DNA of 64,000 bases from an uncultured Cellulophaga sp. (GCA_947491225.1 CANLIE010000008.1:21306-85305); one strand, 5' to 3'. Counted from the stretch's first letter, positions 47,321 to 56,750 are shown. The notes: generated by a model not told the origin, from the letters alone. Made by a program: numbers and translations.

Positions 47321-48097
47321 ATGGTAAACCCTAATAGTCTTAAAGTTGCATTAGTACAAACTTCTCTTTTCTGGGAGAATCCAACAAAAAATAGAAACTC
47401 TATAGCCAGTTCAATTAGCAACATTACTAACAAAGTAGATTTAATTATACTCCCTGAAATGTATACAACTGGGTTTACTATGCATCCAGAGAACATTCCT
47501 GAAATAGAAGGGCAACTCTCATTAGAATGGATGCAACAAATTTCAAAGGATAAAGATGCTGCCATTGTTGGTAGCCTTCCTTACATTGAAAATAACAATT
47601 TTTATAATCGCTTGTTTTTTGTATTACCAAATGGTAAATATTTCTCCTATGATAAAAGGCATACATTTACGTTAGCAGGAGAAAGTAACGTATATACATC
47701 AGGTAATAAAAGATTAATTGTAAAATATAAGGGGTTTAGCATTTGCCCTCTGATTTGTTATGACCTTAGATTTCCTGTCTGGGCGAGAAATACAGAAAAT
47801 TATGATGTTTTGCTTTATGTAGCAAACTGGCCTAAACAAAGAATAAGCGCATGGGATACGTTGCTAAAAGCACGAGCTATAGAGAATATGTGTTATTGTA
47901 TAGGTGTTAATAGAATTGGCAAAGATGATTTAGGGTATGAATATATTGGTCATTCTGCTGTTTATGATTGTTTAGGCAAAGAATTAGCTTTCTCAAATAA
48001 AAATGAAGTGATTTTTAGTGTATTAAAAAAATCACATATAGATGAAACCCGAAATAAACTTAAGTTTCTAGATGATAGAGATAGTTTTACTTTATAA
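47321..48097 (+). CDS. Nitrilase-family amidase, YafV / omega-amidase-like
   Basis: Cytoplasmic C-N hydrolase of 258 residues; YafV relatives hydrolyse omega-amides such as 2-oxoglutaramate. The Glu-Lys-Cys triad is visible: Glu in LIILPEMYTTGFTMHPE (about 48), Lys in YFSYDKRHTF (about 111), Cys in FSICPLICYDLRFPVWARN (about 146). MVNPNSLKVALVQTSLFWENPTKN is the typical N-terminus. Its 3' end overlaps that of the convergent lipoprotein gene by 11 bases. Confidence 0.92.
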   Translation: MVNPNSLKVALVQTSLFWENPTKNRNSIASSISNITNKVDLIILPEMYTTGFTMHPENIPEIEGQLSLEWMQQISKDKDAAIVGSLPYIENNNFYNRLFFVLPNGKYFSYDKRHTFTLAGESNVYTSGNKRLIVKYKGFSICPLICYDLRFPVWARNTENYDVLLYVANWPKQRISAWDTLLKARAIENMCYCIGVNRIGKDDLGYEYIGHSAVYDCLGKELAFSNKNEVIFSVLKKSHIDETRNKLKFLDDRDSFTL

Positions 48098-49700
48098 TCT
48101 CAAAATCATATTTCTCTTCCCAGTTTGCTCTTAATTCTATTAAATTAGGCGAATAACTTACCTTTTCAGGGAACTTTCCCTTAAGGTAACTCCCTGTGTC
48201 CCATTCTTTATTACCATTAACATCTGCAATGACTCTAATACGGTATTTGTTAGGCTTTAAATTTTTAAATATAAATAATTGCGGATTAGGTGCAAACAAT
48301 TCTCTTACAATTTTATCAGATTCATTTACTATTTGCACTATAGCTGGGTAAGTTACAGCACCTGATAGAGTTACATTTAAAACGCTATGCTCCAAAGGAT
48401 CTACAGAAGATAGTCTATACATAATAGTATCATTAACACCTCCAAAAAAATCTGTGATAGTGGAGGGTAACAATGTAACAGAATAAGTATCTTCCGCTGG
48501 TACAACAAAATCAAAATTCAATCTATTTTTTATAGAATCCAATGTAGCTTTTACGGGTATCGCAATTGTATCTTTGTTCACTATTTTAATCTTAGAAGTA
48601 TCTACTTGTTTAATTGGAATGTTTGCTGATACCCAAAAAGGATTTTCCAAACTAATGTTTTTATTTGGTGCAGCACTTATTTTTAAAGAATCTAATGGTA
48701 ATTTTCTAGATTTAACAGTAAAAGTGTCTATTGTTTTTTGGCTGCTATTAATAACCCTAAAAATTAAAGAGTCTGCTTTAAAAGGGCTAATCCAATAGTT
48801 TAGAGTATCTTTTTCCAATTCCTTGGAAATTGTTGTTTTTACACTATCTGGCAAAGGTGTTACTCTTTCTATCTCTATAGTATTACCTTCTCCTTGATAT
48901 CCAAAAATAATTTTGTTCTTGGCTGCATAACTAGGTACTGATGCCGTAAAATCAGGAATTTCCTTAAACAAATCCAGTGCAAATATAGAATCTGTTGGAA
49001 TTGATATTGTATATCCCAAAAAACCTATTTTATCAATATTTTGATTATACATATAATTATTACCCTCATCCTTTAATGCAAAAAGAGCATATTTTCCTGC
49101 TTTAAGGTTATTTAGACTAAAAATATTAGTACTGTCTAAAGTATTGGTAACATATAAGGGAGGCTGTTTATAAATAGTAGAATCTGTATAAGTGCTATCT
49201 ACTTTATATAGCATTACAGTTACAAAATTATCTACTTCCTTATTAAAAGCATCATTTACAACACCTGTTATGGATAGAGAATCTAAATAATCTCCGGTAG
49301 AAAAAACATAGTTTAAAAAGCTACTAGGGTTACCTTCATTATTATCCTCTACACTTTGTCCAAAATTAAAGGTATATGTTGTATTTTCTTTTAGCGTATC
49401 TTTTATTTTAATTTCTATGTACTTACTAGCAGAGCCTTGAGGGGTTATTTCTGGTTGATTTTTTAATGGAGGGGAAATAATTAACTGTTTTTGTACATCT
49501 TTAAGTTTTATATACTCATCAAAATACAACTTAATAGTCTTTGATTTAAAATTTAAAGATCCATTGGCAGGTTCAGCTTTAATAAGAACAGGTGGAGTAA
49601 TATCTTTATCTCCACCAGAAGGTGTACCCCTTCTAGCACATTGCATTAAAGCAAACACCATCAAAAATAAAAAAACAAAGCCCAAGATACGTCTTGCCAT
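48087..49700 (-). CDS. Lipoprotein with N-terminal Ig-like (Big_5) domain
   Basis: Lipoprotein of 537 residues from the chosen start MARRILGFVFLFLMVFALMQC, whose lipobox Cys is at residue 21; the open frame extends further upstream, but into comF. An Ig-like Big_5 domain follows (DKDITPPVLIKAEPANGSLNFKS...LYFDEYIKLKDVQKQLIISPPLK), then further beta-rich segments with SITGVVNDAFNKEVDNFVTVML and a final FKNLKPNKYRIRVIADVNGNKEWDTG. This architecture is common in flavobacteria, exact function unknown. It starts 47 bases after comF on the same strand; its 3' end overlaps the amidase gene. Confidence 0.8.
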   Translation of the reverse strand: MARRILGFVFLFLMVFALMQCARRGTPSGGDKDITPPVLIKAEPANGSLNFKSKTIKLYFDEYIKLKDVQKQLIISPPLKNQPEITPQGSASKYIEIKIKDTLKENTTYTFNFGQSVEDNNEGNPSSFLNYVFSTGDYLDSLSITGVVNDAFNKEVDNFVTVMLYKVDSTYTDSTIYKQPPLYVTNTLDSTNIFSLNNLKAGKYALFALKDEGNNYMYNQNIDKIGFLGYTISIPTDSIFALDLFKEIPDFTASVPSYAAKNKIIFGYQGEGNTIEIERVTPLPDSVKTTISKELEKDTLNYWISPFKADSLIFRVINSSQKTIDTFTVKSRKLPLDSLKISAAPNKNISLENPFWVSANIPIKQVDTSKIKIVNKDTIAIPVKATLDSIKNRLNFDFVVPAEDTYSVTLLPSTITDFFGGVNDTIMYRLSSVDPLEHSVLNVTLSGAVTYPAIVQIVNESDKIVRELFAPNPQLFIFKNLKPNKYRIRVIADVNGNKEWDTGSYLKGKFPEKVSYSPNLIELRANWEEKYDFEIIK

Positions 49701-49747
49701 AACCATAATATTAGCACAAAGAAACAACAATTTATAGAAAGACAAAA

Positions 49748-50473
49748 TTATGGAACCACAGCAATTGTTGCTACATAGATGGTGACTTCTTTTGCTTTTT
49801 TTAAAGCAATTGCGCAAGCTTCTATAGTAGCGCCTGTTGTTATTACATCATCTACCAATAAAATGGTTTTTCCTGAAATATATTCACTATCAATTAATTT
49901 ATATAAATCTTGATTTGCTTTCCATCTAGAAAACCTGTTTTTCTTTGTTAATGTCTTTGTATTTGCTGTTTTTAGTAACACATTTTCATTATACTCAGCA
50001 TTTAAATGATGTGCCAATTGTTTTCCAAACAATGTAACTTGGTTGTATCCTCTTTTCTTTAATTTCTTCTTGTGTAAAGGTACTGGCACAACAATGTCTA
50101 TTTCTAAACGTTCTTTTATTAATTGTGCATACCAATCGCCAAAAAACGTTCCTATTTGTTCTTGATTTTTATATTTTAAGTGATGAATTATGTTTTTTAC
50201 TATCCCATTTTGAGTAAAAAACAAGAAAGAATTAGCCTTTCTAATATCAATTCTTCCATAAAAAATACGATCAACAGGATTTTCATCTGTATAATTGTAC
50301 TCGGTGAGCGGCAATTGATTTCGACAAACGGTACAAATTAATCGTTCACCTTTACGCATAGGTGCATTACATCCAAAACACCCTAGGGGTATTAGTATTT
50401 TATTAATATGATTTAGTATATTTGACAACCTATTTATCCCAGATTTTAACCTTCTTAAAAACTTATCCTTCAA
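49748..50473 (-). CDS. comF: ComF-family phosphoribosyltransferase-like protein
   Basis: Competence-associated protein of about 240 residues. The N-terminal zinc ribbon is CFGCNAPMRKGERLICTVC (Cys at four positions), then the double-zinc-ribbon/PRTase arrangement: VVPVPLHKKKLKKRGYNQ and the PRPP loop LLVDDVITTGATIEACA near the C-terminus. ComF proteins support DNA uptake for natural transformation and replication fork handling. No ATG precedes the ribbon; TTG at 50471-50473 or at 50501-50503 are candidates. I use the first because the second would overlap the divergent neighbour start. The Ig-like lipoprotein gene follows. Confidence 0.82.
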   Translation of the reverse strand: MKDKFLRRLKSGINRLSNILNHINKILIPLGCFGCNAPMRKGERLICTVCRNQLPLTEYNYTDENPVDRIFYGRIDIRKANSFLFFTQNGIVKNIIHHLKYKNQEQIGTFFGDWYAQLIKERLEIDIVVPVPLHKKKLKKRGYNQVTLFGKQLAHHLNAEYNENVLLKTANTKTLTKKNRFSRWKANQDLYKLIDSEYISGKTILLVDDVITTGATIEACAIALKKAKEVTIYVATIAVVP

Positions 50474-50477
50474 TTTG

Positions 50478-51374
50478 ATGGACTCACAAGATAACAATCT
50501 CAATTACAAAATAATTACTGCAGCATTATCAGCAGTAATTATTGGTATTCTCATTGCTTTTTATTATAGTAATGCGCAATCTAACAATAAAATAGATTTT
50601 TTAGAGAGTGAAAAAAAGATTTTAACCAATAAGTTTTCATTAATGCAGGCCAACATAGAACATTTATCTTCTGAGAATCTAGTAAATGATATAGACTTAA
50701 AAGTTGCCAATGAGAGTATAAGCAGTCTATTAGATTCTATAGGGCAACTTAATTTTGATATTGACAAGTATAAAGAAAATAAAAGACAATTGCGTATCTG
50801 GCAAATTAAATATGATAGTCTTAATCTTAAATACAATTCCCTTAGTTACAATAATACTATATTAAGCCAAAGTGTAATAGAAGCCAAGAAAAAAGCAGAA
50901 CAATATAAAATACAAACTAACACATTGGAGGAAAGAGAAGAATCTCTTAGAAAGACCAATAGAAAACTTAAGAATGAGCTTAAAAAGAAAACGTATTTAA
51001 AACTTAACAAAACTTTTTCTATAGGGTATAGAATACGTAACGGAAGAGAGATAGAAACAAATAAAGCTTCCATTATTTATAAATTACGTGGCTGTACAAA
51101 TGTTAATGGCAACCCTAATGAATTAAATACAGCTAAAACCTTATACTTTCAATTCTTAGATCCTGACAAGCGTGTTATTTCTCATAATGCTAATATCATA
51201 AATGTAAATGGGAATGAGTACAGTAAACGTGTAGATCTTATTTATACAGGAATTAACAAAGAAGTTTGCGATTATATAAATGTCCCTACCGGCTCTTTAC
51301 AATCAGGTATGTATACTTTAAATGTCTTTGAAGAAGAAAAATTACTTTCTTCTAAAGAATTCGAATTAAAATAA
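50478..51374 (+). CDS. Membrane-anchored coiled-coil protein
   Basis: Protein of 298 residues, no recognised family. Residues 12-32 (IITAALSAVIIGILIAFYYSN) form one membrane helix, then residues 40-180 are a long coiled coil (EKKILTNKFSLMQANIEHL, KKKAEQYKIQTNTLEEREESLRK), then a beta-rich C-terminal domain of about 110 residues (SIGYRIRNGREIETNKASIIYKLRG...YINVPTGSLQSGMYTLNVFEEEK). Flavobacterial relatives are sometimes labelled chromosome partitioning protein without good reason. The ATG at 50478 is preferred to the TTG one codon earlier. It is divergent from comF by 4 bases and precedes glyS. Confidence 0.75.
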   Translation: MDSQDNNLNYKIITAALSAVIIGILIAFYYSNAQSNNKIDFLESEKKILTNKFSLMQANIEHLSSENLVNDIDLKVANESISSLLDSIGQLNFDIDKYKENKRQLRIWQIKYDSLNLKYNSLSYNNTILSQSVIEAKKKAEQYKIQTNTLEEREESLRKTNRKLKNELKKKTYLKLNKTFSIGYRIRNGREIETNKASIIYKLRGCTNVNGNPNELNTAKTLYFQFLDPDKRVISHNANIINVNGNEYSKRVDLIYTGINKEVCDYINVPTGSLQSGMYTLNVFEEEKLLSSKEFELK

Positions 51375-51398
51375 TTCAATCAATTAATACTAAAGTTC

Positions 51399-51406
51399 TA
51401 TTTTTG
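51399..51406 (+). promoter_or_regulatory. -7 box adjoining the glyS start codon
   Basis: TATTTTTG, a full TAnnTTTG match that ends 4 bases before the glyS ATG (51411). If used, transcription would start within a few bases of the ATG, giving a leaderless or nearly leaderless mRNA. Confidence 0.4.
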
Positions 51407-51410
51407 CCAA

Positions 51411-52952
51411 ATGGCAAATCAAGAAGACAAATTTAAGAAAGTAATATCCCACGCAAAGGAGTACGGATATATATTCCAATCTAGCGAAATATACGATGGC
51501 TTAAGTGCTGTTTATGACTATGCTCAAAACGGAGTAGAGTTAAAAAACAATATAAAACAGTATTGGTGGAAAGCAATGGTTCAATTACACGAAAACATTG
51601 TTGGTTTAGATTCCGCCATATTTATGCACCCTACCACTTGGAAAGCATCTGGACATGTAGATGCTTTCAATGATCCATTGATTGATAATAAAGATTCTAA
51701 AAAAAGATATAGGGCAGATGTTTTAATTGAAGATTATTGTACTAAAATTGAATCTAAAATTGAAAAAGAAGTTAACAAAGCAGCTAAACGCTTTGGCGAT
51801 GCTTTTAACAAACAAGAATTCATCTCTACCAACCCTCGTGTTTTAGGATACCAAGAAAAAATAAACACCATTCTATCCAGAATGGGACAATCTTTAGAAA
51901 AAGAGGATTTAGTAGATGTAAAAAATCTAATAGAAGAATTAGACATTGTTTGCCCTGTATCTGGCACTAAAAATTGGACAGAAGTTAAGCAGTTTAACCT
52001 TATGTTTGGCACTAAATTAGGTGCGTCTGCAGATAGTGCAATGGACTTGTATTTAAGACCAGAAACGGCTCAAGGCATTTTTGTCAACTTTTTAAATGTC
52101 CAGAAAACAGGTAGAATGAAGATTCCTTTTGGTATTGCACAAATTGGAAAAGCGTTTAGAAATGAAATTGTTGCAAGACAGTTTATTTTTCGTCAGCGAG
52201 AATTTGAACAAATGGAAATGCAATTTTTTGTACGCCCTGGCACACAAAAAGAGTGGTATAACTCTTGGAAAGAAAACCGTATTAAATGGCACTTATCTTT
52301 AGGGTTAGGTGAAGAAAACTATCGTTTTCACAATCATGATAAACTTGCACATTATGCAGATGCTGCTGCTGATATAGAATTTAAGTTTCCGTTTGGATTT
52401 AAAGAATTAGAAGGAATACACTCCAGAACAGATTTTGATTTAAGTAGCCACGAAAAACATTCTGGTAAAAAATTACAGTATTTTGACCATGAACTTAATG
52501 AGAGTTATGTTCCTTATGTTGTAGAAACATCTATTGGTTTAGATCGTATGTTCTTGGCTGTATTCTCTAACTCGTTGGTAGAAGAAGAACTAGAAAATGG
52601 TTCTACAAGAACCGTACTTAAAATACCTGCTGTATTGGCACCAACAAAGGCAGCTGTTTTACCTTTGGTTAAAAAAGACGGGTTGCCAGACATTGCAAAG
52701 GAAATCATTAATGATTTAAAATGGGATCATAAAATTACATACGATGAAAAAGATGCTGTAGGCCGTCGTTATAGAAGGCAAGATGCAAACGGCACTCCAT
52801 TCTGTATAACAATAGATCACCAAACCATAGAAGATAAAACCGTTACCATTCGCCATAGAGATACTATGGAACAAAAACGTGTAGCCATATCAGATTTAAA
52901 GTCTATAATTGATGCAGAAGTATCTATGAAAACTTGGTTGCAGAAAATATAA
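51411..52952 (+). CDS. glyS: Glycine--tRNA ligase (eukaryote/archaea-like, alpha2 type)
   Basis: Class II aminoacyl-tRNA synthetase of 513 residues, the single-chain alpha2 form. Motifs: SSEIYDGLSAVYDYAQNGVELKNNIKQYWW (N-terminal, about 24-55), motif 2 LRPETAQGIFVNFLNVQKTGRMKIPFGIAQIGKAFRNEI (about 212-250), the FRQREFEQMEMQFFV strand, and motif 3 YVVETSIGLDRMFLAVF (about 365-380). The C-terminal anticodon-binding domain begins near 405 (PTKAAVLPLVKKDGLPDIAKEI). ATG at 51411 fits family starts (MANQEDKFKK). A terminator follows within 25 bases. Confidence 0.97.
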   Translation: MANQEDKFKKVISHAKEYGYIFQSSEIYDGLSAVYDYAQNGVELKNNIKQYWWKAMVQLHENIVGLDSAIFMHPTTWKASGHVDAFNDPLIDNKDSKKRYRADVLIEDYCTKIESKIEKEVNKAAKRFGDAFNKQEFISTNPRVLGYQEKINTILSRMGQSLEKEDLVDVKNLIEELDIVCPVSGTKNWTEVKQFNLMFGTKLGASADSAMDLYLRPETAQGIFVNFLNVQKTGRMKIPFGIAQIGKAFRNEIVARQFIFRQREFEQMEMQFFVRPGTQKEWYNSWKENRIKWHLSLGLGEENYRFHNHDKLAHYADAAADIEFKFPFGFKELEGIHSRTDFDLSSHEKHSGKKLQYFDHELNESYVPYVVETSIGLDRMFLAVFSNSLVEEELENGSTRTVLKIPAVLAPTKAAVLPLVKKDGLPDIAKEIINDLKWDHKITYDEKDAVGRRYRRQDANGTPFCITIDHQTIEDKTVTIRHRDTMEQKRVAISDLKSIIDAEVSMKTWLQKI

Positions 52953-52972
52953 CCAATCCTTTATAAAGAGAA

Positions 52973-53017
52973 AATGAGCTTGCTGATGAGTTTAACAATC
53001 ATCAAGCTCATTATTTT
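52973..53017 (+). terminator. glyS terminator
   Basis: Arms AATGAGCTTG / CAAGCTCATT with an inner GATGA/TCATC pairing, followed by ATTTTT. It lies between the convergent glyS and NTF2-like genes. Confidence 0.8.
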
Positions 53018-53020
53018 TGG

Positions 53021-53536
53021 TTATTCTTTTACATCTGTAGATTTTTCAACTGAGCTAGCATGATCTTTAATAAAGTACCAATTACCATCAATCTTTTCTA
53101 AATCATAGCTCACAATCATACGATTAAAATAAGGCTTACCATCTCTTTCTGGCTCTCTATACACTATTTCCACAATTGCCATTCCCAATTCATTCCCTAT
53201 TTTTGTGTTCAATAGTTTAGTTTCAAATGTCCAATTAGGGATTTTAAACCAATCTTCATGGTACTTTACAAATCCATCCACAGATTCTATTATTTCTGTG
53301 CTAGGAAGAATCAATTGCATATTTCCTTTAGGTGACATTGTTGACTTTAAAGTATTGATATCCTTATTGCTAACTGCATTAAGATGTTTTAATACGGTAG
53401 ACTCAAATAATTTTTCGTTCTCTAGCCTAGTTTTTACAACATCTGGTTTGTCTTCTTGTTTTTCAACACAAGAAGACACAAGGAAAATCATAAAAAAGAT
53501 AACACTACTATTTTTAAGGAAAAGTTTTAGTTTCAT
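53021..53536 (-). CDS. NTF2/SnoaL-like lipoprotein
   Basis: Lipoprotein of 171 residues: SSVIFFMIFLVSSC ends in the lipobox Cys at about residue 23. The rest has the small alpha+beta cone-fold look of the SnoaL/DUF4440 group (ESTVLKHLNAVSNKDINTLKSTMSPKGNMQLIL...YHEDWFKIPNWTFETKLLN...VEIVYREPERDGKPYFNRMIVSYDLEKIDGNWYFIKDH). Such domains may bind small ligands or be catalytic, but no active residues can be assigned. It is a single gene convergent with glyS; a dispersed repeat occupies its upstream region. Confidence 0.75.
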   Translation of the reverse strand: MKLKLFLKNSSVIFFMIFLVSSCVEKQEDKPDVVKTRLENEKLFESTVLKHLNAVSNKDINTLKSTMSPKGNMQLILPSTEIIESVDGFVKYHEDWFKIPNWTFETKLLNTKIGNELGMAIVEIVYREPERDGKPYFNRMIVSYDLEKIDGNWYFIKDHASSVEKSTDVKE

Positions 53537-53554
53537 TATATTTTAATTTTTAAT

Positions 53555-53676
53555 CGGTTCGAGTGATTTTTTATCAAAAAATGGTATTAAGAACTAATTT
53601 AATGATAAAAATTCTTATTCTCGATACAATTTTCACTTATTTTCATCGTGAAATTTACTCGAATTGACAGAATTTT
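53555..53676 (+). repeat. Dispersed intergenic repeat, copy 1
   Basis: A 120-base element starting TCGGTTCGAGTGATTTTTT and ending CGAATTGACAGAATTTT, nearly identical to the reverse complement of 56751-56873. Its ends are partly complementary (TTCGAGT / ACTCGAA), and an inner palindrome GGTATTAAGAAC / TTCTCGATACAA adds a second stem. It lacks an ORF, so it is a MITE- or REP-like element rather than an IS. Confidence 0.8.
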
Positions 53677-53761
53677 ATCAAAATACACAACGGGTTATTA
53701 TAGTTAATTTTTACAATGCTCACTGACTGACATAAATTTTATTACATTGAATTCAGGATAA

Positions 53762-55837
53762 TTATAATATATACTTAAATTGAAACCCTCCATAATAATT
53801 TCTGTTATTTCCAGGGTAATAATAACGTGGTTCTGACCCTCCAAAACCGACTGCATTTATAAGTATTGATTGTGCATATTTAGTATTAAAAACATTGTTG
53901 ATGCCAAAATTTATATTCAGTATTAATTTTGATCCAAAACGTTTATTAAACCCTATTTTAGAGTTAAAAATAGAAAAAGAGTCACTGTATAACGTATTAG
54001 CATCTGTCATAGGGATTTCACCAACATATTGATGTGTTGTATTCCAATATAATCCATTCTCAGATTTTAACTTTATACCTGAATTAAGTCTGTTTTTAGG
54101 AACTCCCGTTAGCCAATTACCAGAATAATTTATTTCTTCATCTAAAAATTCCTTAAATCTATGATGATTGTATGTGTAACTAAAAAATGGAATAATACTT
54201 AGTCTTTTAGAAGCTAAAATATGGTATTGCACATCTAATTCTACTCCTTTATGACGCGTACTGCCTGCATTTTTACCTATAAACTCATCATTACCTACAC
54301 GCTGGGCCACCAACAAATTTTGAATGTTCATTTGATATAAAGCCACATCTATTTTCAACTTTTCCTTATTTAATAAAAGAGTTGTCCCAAGCTCATAATT
54401 TGTTCCTGTTTCTTGACTAATATCTGGATTTATTATACCATTTGGGGTTAATGTTTCTTCCAAATTTGGGTTAGAGAAACCACGACTTACGTTACCGTAG
54501 ATTGTATGCTCTTTAGAAAAAACATAACTTAAATTTAGGCTAGGCAGAAAAATGCTGCTAAATTTTTTCTTTGCATTTTTGTTTTCTACTCCCGTGTTGT
54601 ATAAATCCCTGTAATTGTACATAGTCTTATTAATTCCTAGTCCTACTTGTGCCGTAAAAGCATTAGATAGCGGCAAGCTCAATATTCCAAAAGCATTTAG
54701 CTGAGATCTATATTCTTTGTTATTACTTAGTTTATTCCCCTGTAAGCTTCCATTGCCATCATTATCTTTATATAAATTCTCAAAAGTCTGCCAATTGTAT
54801 TCATCTTGGTAAAGTTCAGATCCTATTGTATAATTTGCTATTTTATCAGCAATTATAAAAGAACCCATAAAACGTGTTCTAAAGCCATAACCGTGAGTAA
54901 ATTCATCTAAAATATTAAAAGGTCTTGGCTCATAATGATCTAAATGTGTATAAAATACACTCGTTGTATTTTTTAAGTTTTCAGAGAATTGATGTGAATA
55001 TGATAACCCTATCACACTATATTTATTAGCTTCGTAACCTTGGGCTGTTTTCCACGTAAAGGCTGCTTGTTTAGGATTTTCATTAAAATTTGAGCCACTT
55101 ATTGAAGAAGGAATCTGCGCGGTATAATTTATATGGTTAACCAGTAAGGAAAATTCATTTTTGGTATCTATTGTAAACATTGTATTTAATAAAAATCCAT
55201 CACGTTTAAAATTACTGTTTTCCCTGTAGCCATCTATTTCAGTATGACCATAGGTTAAACCCAACTTCATATTTTCTTTGGTATGTGAAAAAGCTAGGTT
55301 ATTTTTTATTAAACCATAAGAACCAATCGTAAAATTATTGGAAAACACGGTAGCTTTTTCCTTATAATTTTTAGGTTTTAGTAGGACTGCTCCTCCTAAA
55401 TTAGAACCAAATGCTGTTCCTTTAGGGCCTTTAATTACCTCTATTGAATTTAGGTTTTCCACATCATAAGACTCCATACTAGAACTGCCTGTGCCATTGG
55501 TAACAGGAATATCATTGTAGTACATTCTTAGCTTGTCTGTACCATATAATGTTCTAGCACCAACCCCTCGTATAGTTATCCTATTGGTGTTTAGTGCTCC
55601 AGACAAAACATAAACACCAGATATTTGATTTATAGCCGAAACTACATCTAGTGGACTAAAGTTTTGAAAAACCTCTTTCCCTACAATACTAGATTTTGTT
55701 ACTCCTGTTGCCCGTTTTTGTTTTATAGCATCATAGACAATAACCTCTTTTAACCTAGTAACAGTATCTTTTTTTATTTCTTGACTATGGGCAAGTAGTG
55801 AAAAAATTAATAAAAAAAATAGAAATGAACATCTCAT
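53762..55837 (-). CDS. TonB-dependent siderophore-type receptor
   Basis: Outer-membrane receptor of 691 residues. Signal peptide (FLFFLLIFSLLAHSQ), TonB box-like segment LKEVIVYDA (about 29-37), plug domain ending IEVIKGPKGTAFGSNLGGAVLLKPK (about 130-155), and a beta-barrel with repeated aromatic belts and the C-terminal GNNRNYYGGFQFKYIL. Plug motif LRMYYNDIPVTNGTGSSS is of the FecA/FhuA/ferrichrome group, so iron-chelate import is likely but not proven. A very strong hairpin sits 25-60 bases upstream of the ATG and could regulate it. The downstream gene is separated by a dispersed repeat. Confidence 0.88.
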   Translation of the reverse strand: MRCSFLFFLLIFSLLAHSQEIKKDTVTRLKEVIVYDAIKQKRATGVTKSSIVGKEVFQNFSPLDVVSAINQISGVYVLSGALNTNRITIRGVGARTLYGTDKLRMYYNDIPVTNGTGSSSMESYDVENLNSIEVIKGPKGTAFGSNLGGAVLLKPKNYKEKATVFSNNFTIGSYGLIKNNLAFSHTKENMKLGLTYGHTEIDGYRENSNFKRDGFLLNTMFTIDTKNEFSLLVNHINYTAQIPSSISGSNFNENPKQAAFTWKTAQGYEANKYSVIGLSYSHQFSENLKNTTSVFYTHLDHYEPRPFNILDEFTHGYGFRTRFMGSFIIADKIANYTIGSELYQDEYNWQTFENLYKDNDGNGSLQGNKLSNNKEYRSQLNAFGILSLPLSNAFTAQVGLGINKTMYNYRDLYNTGVENKNAKKKFSSIFLPSLNLSYVFSKEHTIYGNVSRGFSNPNLEETLTPNGIINPDISQETGTNYELGTTLLLNKEKLKIDVALYQMNIQNLLVAQRVGNDEFIGKNAGSTRHKGVELDVQYHILASKRLSIIPFFSYTYNHHRFKEFLDEEINYSGNWLTGVPKNRLNSGIKLKSENGLYWNTTHQYVGEIPMTDANTLYSDSFSIFNSKIGFNKRFGSKLILNINFGINNVFNTKYAQSILINAVGFGGSEPRYYYPGNNRNYYGGFQFKYIL

Positions 55838-55862
55838 ATTTATGTAGGTTTTTATAACAGAG

Positions 55863-55896
55863 CATTTTAAGAAGGTAAAAATACCTTTTTAAAATG
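55863..55896. promoter_or_regulatory. Strong palindrome upstream of the TonB receptor gene
   Basis: Arms CATTTTAAGAAGGTA / TACCTTTTTAAAATG with only one mismatch around a 4-base loop, extended outwards by CAGA/TCTG. It lies in the leader of the receptor gene (25 bases from its ATG) and could be an operator of a dimeric repressor or an attenuator hairpin. Confidence 0.5.
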
Positions 55897-55963
55897 ATTC
55901 TGTTTTATTCTTACTTTATAGAATACTTTGTTTTGCCTATTTTTACTTTTATAAAATTTTTAG

Positions 55964-56725
55964 ATGAAAATAGTATCTTACAATGTAAATGGTATTCGTG
56001 CAGCAATCAATAAAGGATTCATTGATTGGTTAACCGCTACAAATCCAGATGTTATATGCCTACAAGAAATTAAAGCTACGGAAGAACAACTAGACTTGTT
56101 TCTTTTTGAAAATGCTGGTTACAAATACAATTATTGGTACAGTGCACAAAAAAAAGGGTACAGTGGTGTTGCCATCCTTTCCAAAACTGAGCCAGACCAC
56201 ATAGAGTATGGTACTGGTATTGAATATATGGATTTTGAAGGCAGAAACATAAGAGCAGATTTTGGAGACCTTTCTGTAATGAGCTTATACTTACCTTCTG
56301 GAACTAATTTAGATCGATTGGATTTTAAATTAACCTATATGGAAGACTTTCAAACTTACATAAACAAGTTAAAAGTTAATTATCCTAATTTGGTTATTTG
56401 TGGAGATTACAACATTTGCCATACAGAAATAGACATACATGATCCTGTTCGCAATAAAAACGTATCTGGTTTTTTACCTGTTGAAAGGGAATGGATTGGC
56501 AACTTTATGGACACAGGTTTTATAGATAGTTTTAGATATTTTAATAAAGAACCGCACAACTACTCTTGGTGGAGTTATAGAGCAAATTCTAGAAACAACA
56601 ACAAAGGTTGGCGCTTAGACTATGGAATGGTTAGTAAGCCCTTAGAAGAACGATTAAAAAGGGCTCTAATTTTATCTGAAGCTAAACATAGTGATCATTG
56701 CCCTATATTAGTAGAAATTGAGTAA
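55964..56725 (+). CDS. xth: Exodeoxyribonuclease III / AP endonuclease
   Basis: DNA repair enzyme of 253 residues that cuts at abasic sites and trims 3' ends. The EEP-fold motifs are complete: SYNVNGIRAAINKGF (residues 4-18), CLQEIKATEEQ (about 35), YSGVAILSKT (about 70), LVICGDYNICHTEIDI (about 145), YSWWSYRANSRNNNKGWRLDYGM (about 205-225), and AKHSDHCPILVEI at the end. The length matches Xth proteins. It is divergent from the TonB receptor and convergent with sulP. Confidence 0.96.
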   Translation: MKIVSYNVNGIRAAINKGFIDWLTATNPDVICLQEIKATEEQLDLFLFENAGYKYNYWYSAQKKGYSGVAILSKTEPDHIEYGTGIEYMDFEGRNIRADFGDLSVMSLYLPSGTNLDRLDFKLTYMEDFQTYINKLKVNYPNLVICGDYNICHTEIDIHDPVRNKNVSGFLPVEREWIGNFMDTGFIDSFRYFNKEPHNYSWWSYRANSRNNNKGWRLDYGMVSKPLEERLKRALILSEAKHSDHCPILVEIE

Positions 56726-56750
56726 TTATATCCTTTTATATATTTTGAAA

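Noticed and set aside
49701..49817. 39-codon N-terminal extension of the Ig-like lipoprotein
   Set aside because: It runs into the comF coding sequence and precedes the real lipoprotein signal.
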